In this document: positions 1 to 9,700 of the stretch, piece by piece
How the letters are laid out: each line of letters begins with the position of its first letter
Position numbering within the stretch: the first letter of the stretch is position 1
NCBI GenBank assembly: GCA_037349315.1
Contig: JBAIAC010000024.1
Span: forward strand, 34,645,501-34,709,500
DNA from: Chelydra serpentina
Taxonomy: Eukaryota; Chordata; Testudines; Chelydridae
Length of the DNA stretch: 64,000 bases
Direction: 5' to 3'
Notes under the pieces: generated by a model
Databases searched by the model: none
Seen by the model: only the letters and a program-made list of their open reading frames with translations
Told to the model about the DNA's origin: nothing
Translations under genes and position numbers: made by a program

Positions 1-671
1 AATTTGCTACTTAGTATTAAAACATTTTGTTATAAATTGGATTGTGCCCATTAACTGAAATAGGAGCTTTTTGTTTCCATTGTTGTGCCTGAAAATATAC
101 AGTGCAGAGAACCAGAGAGACTGACATTGGCTACTGTACTGAACAGGAATGGCCTCAGTTAGACACTAGTGTATAAATAATAGGTACAGTTAATGACTCA
201 TCCATTTTGAGAATAATCATTAACCATATAGTAAATAAGTACCTGAATTCGGATACTTTACTCCTCTACTCTAAAATCACAAACAAACATAGCCATCTGT
301 GAATATTTCTCAACTAAATGTTGCTTCATTTAACACAACTATAATCAGAGATACTCTCTCAGGCTGACTCCTCAAGAATGACAGTTGAATTAGTAGTTTC
401 CTGGTCAAAGATGACCCTTCATTAGAATTCCATTTCCCCATGTGCACACTTGAAATGAGCTCAGGTCCAGTAACTCTGTATTGAATAGTGAGAACCTAGG
501 GCTATGTGAGGAGAAAAAGGGAGTCAAATATGAGGTCAACGTAGTGATAGCGAAACTAGGTAAAAGAATATAGTGGAGTTAATGAAAAAGACAGATTGAG
601 ACTAGAAGCTTCAGGAGGAAAGATAAGTTGTTTTGCAAGGAAATGAATGGTTTGGGTGTCTTTTTACGCAG
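1..671. other. AT-rich non-coding sequence
   Basis: No exon-like unit of the small-exon series and no recognisable repeat was seen before 672. It probably belongs to an intron of that gene. Confidence 0.4.
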
Positions 672-704
672 GGTACTTCATATGACAGCAATCCCTGCCA
701 CCAG
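672..704 (+). CDS. Small exon a (33 nt)
   Basis: Acceptor ttttacgcag and donor gtgagt flank an open 33-nt unit encoding GTSYDSNPCHQ. It is the first unit I can see in the window. It ends in Gln-CAG like most of the others. Confidence 0.6.
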
Positions 705-3700
705 GTGAGTAACCTTTCTCCATTGTTTTTAAAGTTTGCCTTAAACTGGTTCTTAGTAATGGAATGTGTTGTTGTAAATGTAATGTCTTGTTCTCAAATG
801 GTGGAACAATGCTGCACACAATTTCTCTGAAAAATGTGTACAAACCTCATTAGGTTTTTGATTAAAATTAGATTTAGTTTACAAGCACACGCTCCCCTAC
901 ATAACTTTAGAGAATTTGACTTTGTCACTAAAGTGCCTACATGATTTAGAGCAAAATTTGAAGAACACCTAACTTACTTGGCAGTTTCTTTTTAACTTAA
1001 TTAAATTGTAGATCCAGATCATCCCCCTCTCCCACCTGTAAGAGGGGGTGTGGGAAAGGAAGTAGGTGGGGGATCCTTTCACAGCGATCCCCCTCCCAAC
1101 ACCAAAGTTACACCTTTGAGGCAGTGAGGTTTGGCGCCCTCTGCTGGACCCAAACTTAATTGTGTCTCTGGCCCCTGGCTCCCTGTCAGTGTGACTACAT
1201 CTAAGCCATACCCAACAGTATTTTTATATTTTGAAACTCATTTTAAGCACAAGAAGAGAGGGGCCCTGACTGTGCTGGGTGCTGGTGAAGAAGCAGCTCC
1301 TCAGCACCAGAGAGCTGAAAGACAAGTGAACAGAGAACAGAACATTAGCAAAGACAGAGAATTCCAGGGCCCTGTATTGGGAGAGGGTTGTGTCCCCTAG
1401 TGGGGAGAGCACTAGCTCACAATTCCCCTTGTGGCTCATGTCTGTGATCAGCATTAGGGGAATCCAGGCTCTCTCGCTCCACCAGGTTCCGGGGAAAGAA
1501 TATAACCAACCCTGTTCCCTGGATCACTTTCTACCACATTCAGTCTCTTTGGAGGCCCAGTGTGGGCCCAGCTATCAATTCACAACATGCCCTCAACTGA
1601 AAGGGGTCCAGGAGGGGGGAGGGATAGCTCAGTGGTTTGAACATTGGCAGGGGACTTGACTCAATGATCTGATGAAGTGGGTACTAACCCACGAAAGCTT
1701 ATGCTGAAATAAATTTGTTAGTCTCTAAGGTGCTACAAGTTTTTCTTTCTTATTTTCATTTTGCTGACACAGACTAACACGGCTACTACACTGAAACCTA
1801 AAATGATCTTTCAAAGTCCTTCCAGCTCTATGAGATAGGCATAGCTCCATATATTATGTTGCAAGAGATCACATAAAATGAAGTGGGCAGTTAACACCTC
1901 TGCAGTCCTAAAACAAAGGAGAGTTAGTGGGTTACAAATTGTTGTAATGAGCTATAAAATCAGTGTCTCTGCCAGTAGAACATAAAATCCTGGGCTCAAT
2001 GAAATCAATGGCAAAACTTCCATTGACCTCAGTGGGGCCAGGATTTCACCCATTCTTTGTTATACATTTTGTGTTTACCTATTGTTAGAAAAGTGATTTT
2101 GCTGACTGACCCAGGTATGAGCCATTGTCAGTTTTGGCATTCCAAGGAGATATTTCTATTGTAGATCAGAGTTCCTCCTCCAGGATGAATGTTGACCATC
2201 TTGGGACCTTCACTTCAGACCATTCATTAAAATTACTCTCCTTGAAGCTTCCAAGTTTACGTGTGACAAACTCGTGGCCATTCACTATATTAATGCAATG
2301 GAAGGACATGTAGTGCTCCATTTTCAATGCCATCCACTTAAACAGAATTTTTACTGAAAAGTGATACTTTCTGTGGTACTGTTCAAAATTGGGCATATGA
2401 GTGCAGTGTGGAGCATTTAAAAAGGGATGTTTATTGCTCCCTAGTATTTACCTTTTTACTATTTTCAGTTTACATTTAAGTCACATAATCATCAAGTCTG
2501 CAGTGTTCAATGTTCCCTAATCCTTCCTTCCCCTAAATAAATATCAATAGGGTTCTTTTCCTTAAAGTCATAGTGAACCAATCCCTTTTACTAAGAAATA
2601 ATTGATTTTTGGTTTACTTTAAAGGCTGGATCATTGTCCTCTCAGAGCTATGGCAGTAGTCAAATAAATTAGCTCTTCATTTGCTTGTTAAGGTCTTATT
2701 TTACTCCTAATCACAAACCTTAGACTCTAGGGACTCTTTACACTACCAAAGCTTTCTATTTGTGTGACCTTAATTTCCAAGCTACAGATCTAGTCCATTG
2801 TATTTAAGCAATCTATTTTATGAGGAAATAACTGAGTTCAGGTGTCTTTACAGGGTTCACAAAGTAATTCAGGCAGCAGTAGCAGTGCTTGTGATCAGGT
2901 GAGTACTTTTTTCTCCAGTCTGCCTAAGTTTTTGTCCCAACTTGCCTCTTAGTACATGAGCACTAATTTACTTGTCATACTATATACGCTCACCTAATTT
3001 TCACCTTTCATTCAGCTGTGAAAACTACTAGCCAGGGTCACTTCTGTTTCTAGACACTACTTTCTTTCTCAGGCACTAGCACAGTGCTGCAGTGTTTTCA
3101 TTGAAAACACCCAAGGGAAAAATCTCTCTAAATCCCAAATAAAAACGCATGATAACATTTGAATTGATATTAGAATTTCTAAACTATTATATGTGACAAC
3201 ACTTGTATAATGTGATTTTTAGCATTTATTTAACCATGGTCAAATGAAACCCTTATTAAAAAGCTTTCAGTGAAGCTACACCAATTTATGCCAGTAAAGA
3301 ATTTTGGCTCAAAATGTACCAGTGTCCATTTTACTGTCATCTTCAATGATACTTCCCTGCAACTCTAGGAAGCCTTTCATTAGCCTAAGATGAGTGAATA
3401 ACAGGAGACAAAATTGTGCCTGATCCTCCCTTTTTGCACATTGTGCAAAGAATGTACAATGCTAACAGATCAGAATGGTAGGATTTCAGATTCATTTGAA
3501 ATCTATTTTACAGCAATATAAATGACTAGCAAGATACAAGGCAGTAAAGAACCAGGCCCATGGTACGTAATCTCCTATGCTTTCATTGCACAAGAAGAGG
3601 CAAATTTCTGTAACTTTATTCTATTTAAATAAGTTCTTTAACAAATAAATAATTGGTTTCTTTCCAGGTTGACTCCTTGTCATGGGATGCTGGCCCCTTC

Positions 3701-6700
3701 ATGGGTAGCCTGGCCCAGAATCCTCTCAAAGAGCTAATTGCAATGGGAAGGAGCTAGGCATATAATTGAATAATAAGAAGCTGAGTTGGATGAAAGGCTA
3801 TCAGGGTCAAGCTGTAGGGAGGTGCTCACAGAAAGATACTACTCTATGGGACAGGAACTCTCAGACTGTAAGCTCTAAATAGTAGGACTATGTAGCCCTA
3901 GAGCCAAGGAGTGCGACTTTATTTCAAGTTTATTTCAATTTAGTAAAAAAAAATCCCAGCAAGGGAATTTTGCCTTACACTCTTTTGAACTTGTGGAGTT
4001 CTTAACATGTCCTGGGGAAAGGGAAATTGAGGCACAGAGTGCCTGCAGCACCATACTAGGTCAGGAGTGGGTGCTATGGGACAGGCCACCCTGTGACACT
4101 TCTCTATGTATGATGTTAGTGGTCAGGTAAGCTCTTTCTTTCTCCACAGTATTGAAGTTCTTGTGCTGAGGTGCTTCCTGCTAACTGAACGCTTCAACAT
4201 CAAAGATCTGGGCCAATAGTTTGGTGTATGGGTTTTTTTACCGTTCATTTGATCATTTATATAAAGACTGAAGCTATTTGAAATTATATTAATCTGTATT
4301 GACCCCCTTCAACCAGCTTTCAATGCTGCTGCACAGTTGTTCAAAATATATACTACTTTTTAGCATCATACAATAATTCAAGTATTAGTAATCATATTGT
4401 ACTCAAATCCATGTACTCTGACTGAATACTTCCCTGAGAACTCACCATCCGTATGCACACAGCACATGGGCACCTCAAGCTCTTGTGTCACCCAGAGTTA
4501 GAATTCATTTAAATCTACATATATGCCATTTTAAAAAAAATAGTTCTCCTGTGGCTGCATTTACCCCATTAGGGCTCTGCTCCTGGGCTTTCACCTAGTG
4601 GAAGCCAGGGTAAATCTGAGCAGAATCTGTCCCAGGGAATTTTACCTTTGTTTAAGTGAATGGACTATTTTGTTACTGCTACAAGACAATAACTGTCTTC
4701 TGTTTTTTTTCACAGGGTTCATCCAATTGCGCAGGCAGCAAGGTTGTTGTTGCCCGAGTAAGCACACTTTCTTCATCATATTTAGGGGATTTACTCTAGT
4801 ACGCCTCTAAGAAAATGAACACCTGGTTTATTTACTTGAAGAATAATTTTGCTGTAACAAGAGTTAGTTTTAGGAGAAGGCCTGATCTTGTAAGGTCCTG
4901 CTGTGGGGTTCGGGACACCATAGGCACCGACTCTGTGGGTGCTCCGGGGCTGGAGCACCCATGGGGAAAAATTGGTGGGTGCAGCGCACCCACCGGAACA
5001 TACCCGCCATCCCCGGGGCTCGCGCCCAGCTCCCCGCTAGCCCCGGGACCCACGGCAAACTCACCTCAGCACCAGGAGACGTTGCGGGGCCCTGCCCCCG
5101 ATGCTGGGCGACATTGCGTAGGCGTCGGGGGCGGGGCCCCGCAACGTCACCTGGCGTTGGGGGCGGGGCCCTGCAACGTCGCCTGGCATCGGGGACGTTG
5201 CCCAGCATTGGGGGCGGGGCCCCGCCACGTCGCCCGGCGTCGGGAGCGGGGGCCTGGCATCGGGGGCGGGGCCCCGCCCCTGACGCCGGGTGTCAGCCCC
5301 CACCGGTGCCACCGGAAGTTGGCGCCTATGCGGGACACCCTCGGTTTCCATTCATCTTGCAGAATCAGGACATGCTGATATTAGTGGACGTTAAACTGGA
5401 ATAGAATTATTTCATCCAAACAGTGCTCAGGAACGCTGTACAGTTGTTGCGCTCAACAAACATGGGAGGTGTGGACCTAGGAATTATGTACAAATAAGCC
5501 TTTATTATAATTATGTATTATACCATTTAATTTATAGGCCAAAAGGTCTCTGGATATCAGAACAAATAAACATTTAGTCCAAAATGAGGCATTGTGCCTG
5601 AGTGTACATGTCAAAATTTTCATGGTTACTAGCTAATTTAATTCTTTTTCACAGGATACATCTCGTGCGCTAAGCAGAAGCAGTTACAATGGACAGGTAA
5701 AGCAATACCTGTCATTTTTTTTCCAGAATTTTGTCTCAGAGTAAAGCTGTTGTAATGCTAGCAGTTTTAAGGGTAGACATACGCTAAGGCTATGTCTACA
5801 CTACCACATATGCTGGCAAAACTTATGATGTTCAGAGTTGTGAATATTCCACCCCCTAGCTGTCACCTAAACTAGTGGCTAGAGAAAGGGTACAAGGTCA
5901 CTGGACCATATTCTCCTGTTTCCATAAGATGTCTCCTGGCAAGTAGTAGTTTTTTAGGATAAAAGACCCAAGGTGATATATGACAGGAGAGTAGTATTCA
6001 GAATCTCTTTTATGTGATGAACCCTCAGAACAGAATAAATATTGTTAATGACATGAAGAGCTCAGAGGCAGATCCATCCAGTGGAGACAGAGCACTTCCT
6101 GCTACAAGTACATTCTAGATAGAATGTTACGTGTGCGTATGCGTGGAGAACCCAATATGCACTCTTGGCAAACAAGAGTGCAAATCTGGCCTCTAAACCG
6201 GTATAGTACTACATTTTGGGGGAAATCTTCTTGTAAAATGATGGTGGTATAATTGTTCTCACAGGGAAATTACTCATTTGTTTTCTTTACAGAATGAAAC
6301 CTCTAGCACAAACAGCAGTAGTGCCAATGTCGAGGTAATAACACATTCTCTACTGAATTTAAAGTCTCCTCCCAAAGAGCTTCCTAGTGAATGAGCATTC
6401 AAGTTTCAGAAATTACCTCCACTTGTGTTGTACAGTGAACAAGGTTACATAGGGACTGAAGTTATCTGATGATGAACTGATTTGGAATGTCACCTTCTGA
6501 TCAGATCTAAACTCCTACAGGAGTTATCTCATCTTCCTTACAATCTCCAGCCTTCATACTTCCACAGCTGATAAAAGCCTGTCTAATCATTATACTTACT
6601 CCATCACAAGACATGAGCTGTCTTTCATTTTGGCTACTGTTCAAAGAGAACTTTCAATAGAAAAACAATCATTCATTTCTCCCCCTGTTGTGGTGTAAAC

Positions 6701-9700
6701 CGATCAACATCCACTGAACTGAAATTTTCAAAGAACCTTCATATAAAGACTGCATAGTGTAAATTGCTGGAGAGTGAAGTAATACGAAAAAGACTGTGCA
6801 TTCTCTGCTTACCCTACACTTCACTAAGCAGTTAAGCACAGACTGGGGTCGTCTTCTTTTTTTTTTTTACCCTGAATGAAGTATGGCACTTAAACAAGTC
6901 TCTTCACAAGAAATTGACTCATTTCTGCTTTCTTTAAAGGGTGGAGCATTTATCTCAATCAACAACACTTCCAGTGGCCAGGTAAGACTACTTTAGGTTT
7001 CTCACTCTACTTTAGTGTGTTGTTCTAAGGTAGGGTTGTGGAATGAAGGGAAACACAATAGTGTTTTCACTCTCCTCTGTTTTTGTTTTCATTCCATTAA
7101 GCAGGAAAGTACAAATAAAGTAATTATCTGTTCCTCAAACTGAACTATTGTTAAAGACGCTCTTTTCCACTAAAATAACTGGTTTTAACTTTTTACAGGG
7201 ATTACCTTCAGGAGGAAACCAGTCTGGTGGAGATGTAAGTCCTGTTTTCCCCATAGTATTTACCACTTTCTTCCAGTAAAGTGAAAACATAGATATCGTT
7301 TGGATTAGGTCTATCAGTTCTGATGTTTAGAAATATGTTCAAGAATTACTTTACTCTGGAAAAAAAATACTGGATGTTACTACTCTGCAATGGAGTAGCA
7401 GCACAAATGCTGCACATCACAATGGGGAGCAATTACAGTTTTAATCTATTCTGTCACTCAATAAATCAACACGTGTAGCGTAATGTAGTTCTCTCACTGT
7501 CTCTGTCTGTCTCTCTCGTGTCCTGCATAATCACCAGAGGGTCTCCCGTTTGATGCAGGCACACTCCAGGTCTGCATGTTCAGTCTGTAGGAACCATCTT
7601 TTTATGTAACTAATAGAGTTGTGGTTAGAACTTTATATTCCTAGTATCAGTTTAAGTGCTTTAAGTACAGAGGCTGCAGCACACTCATGAGAAGGTACTC
7701 TGAGGCATGGTTGTTGTTTGAACGGCACCTATAGTTGTGGCATGGGATATTTCATTGAAGACTTCCTTCAGTTTCAAACCACAATGACACTATAGTAATC
7801 CCATATAAGGGATCACATTTGACACAAAATTCAGAGTCATTCAACAACTTCCTTTTTCATTAACCAGAATGAAATAGCTTGGTCTCCTTGCAGGAAAAAA
7901 AAAAAGTGGCTGCTGTTTTGAAAATACTTGGGTTTTTAATCTTACTGTAGCCAGACTTTTGTGCTGTGTATTAAGACCACACATAGCTCACAGTAGCTAG
8001 CTCATGTAATGGTGAAATTCACACCAGTGCAGAGGGCCAGCACAAATACATTTTAGGTTGCTTTTCCTCACAGACCTGTAATCACAGAAGTTTTTTTAAT
8101 ACATTATACTTTTTTTATACTTTTGTCTGCTAGATCCCTCAGTTATGAAATTTCTGTTCTTCATGTAGGTACTTGCAGATTGTGATCAAGTCATCCTTTA
8201 ACCTTATCTTCTTTTGATAAACTAAATAGATACTGAGCTCCTCAAGTCTTTCACTGTAAGGCACGTTTTCTAATCTTTTAACCAGTCTCATGCCTCTTCT
8301 CTGAACCCTCTCAAAGTTTTTCAACATCCTTCTTGAAATGTGGACATAGGCCTGTGTGTAATGTAAAGTAGCTGAATGAAAGGAAACCAAATAAATGTTC
8401 TTTCATTCCATTTAGCAAGGATTTTTAGATCAAGTAGGTGAGCCTGATTCACTGTTCCATTTTGTCCCATTTTATGTCCATGCAACTTTGTCTTTGTGAG
8501 ATTACATCAGTTTCAAACTACTTTCTCAGAATAGAGAGTCAAACCCTCATATCATAATTTAAAAACCATTTTACATGTGGGGGAAAATAACTGTTTCCAT
8601 TTTTTTAACAGGGCTCGGATTCCTCAGAAGGCGGCCACAGAGTAAGCACTCTTCCCTGATAGCTTTTACTGTTTTCTTCCAATATGCAGCTTACATTGAA
8701 AATATGGATATCATAGAATCATAGAATCTCAGGGTTGGAAGGGACCTCAGGAGGTCATCTAGTCCAACCCCCTGCTCAAAGCAGGACCCCCTGCTCAAAG
8801 CAGGGGGTCATTTTGATTAGGTCTGTTTGTGATATGAGGGATCTATCAGAGTTCCTTTAGTCCATACAAATATCTGAGAATATTGGACATTATAGTGAAG
8901 TATAATAGTCTCATCAAATTTGATACAAAATTCTGAATTTTGACTGTGTTGCTTCGATTCAGCCTACCACTTAGAAACTGAATGTGTGGTTATTATTTAG
9001 TTTAGGTCTAATAATTGGAATATTTCATTATTCAGAATCCTCTGCCTTTAAAGGACCAGTATTTCCTTTTCAGTACCAGGTAACTGAACACAGCACCCCA
9101 CTGAAACCCAGCATAAATGAGCACAACTCTACAGGAATCTCTGGCATGCACTTCCTTAAACCAAGTCTAAATTTGGTGCACAGATTCCGAGTTCTGCAGA
9201 CAAGCCAGAAAGGCTAACTGTCACACATACTCCTCCCATAAAGTTGTTTTTTTTTAACCTCACCACATAAATAACTTTATGTAACATACTGGCTAGCCAG
9301 TACTTCTACCCAAACCACACAGTCAACATTTATTAATGAGACCAGATAAGTAGTGCAGTTCTCTGGAGTTTACCATGCTTTGAGAATCACAATGAATAAA
9401 ATTGTTCTTTGCTTTGGATTTATCAAATTGTTCCTCATTGCCTGGATGTTTCTGAGAATGAATAACATGTCTTTCTGTTCTTTGTAGAGCTCTGCTGAGA
9501 AACAGTCTAGCCCTGGCCTTTTGATGCTATTCAGTGTTTTGAGTGCCTTTGCCATCTCTTCTTCAGTTGTGCCCAAGTGGTTTATATGAACATCTGAAGA
9601 CGTGACTGGAGACCACAAAGTGTATTCTGTAATAACAGATTAATTTTCTGTACAAAATTCTAGTCAAAGTTTAATATATAATTTGTTGGTTTGTTGTAAT

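Noticed and set aside
2075..2114. Donor-like GACCCAG|gtatga suggesting another small exon
   Set aside because: The nearest acceptor gives 26 nt with a stop in the shared phase.
5061..5351. Regular GC-rich units that could suggest a CRISPR-like array
   Set aside because: Units are irregular, occur in both orientations, lack unique spacers and lie in a eukaryotic transposon.
4815..5404. Overlapping frames up to 187 codons near small exon c
   Set aside because: Explained by the GC-rich core of a hAT MITE with clear ends and target duplication.
9049..9081. A possible extra small exon (AATCCTCTGCC... to TACCAG before gtaact)
   Set aside because: From the nearest acceptor the unit is 44 nt and not a multiple of three, unlike every other unit.
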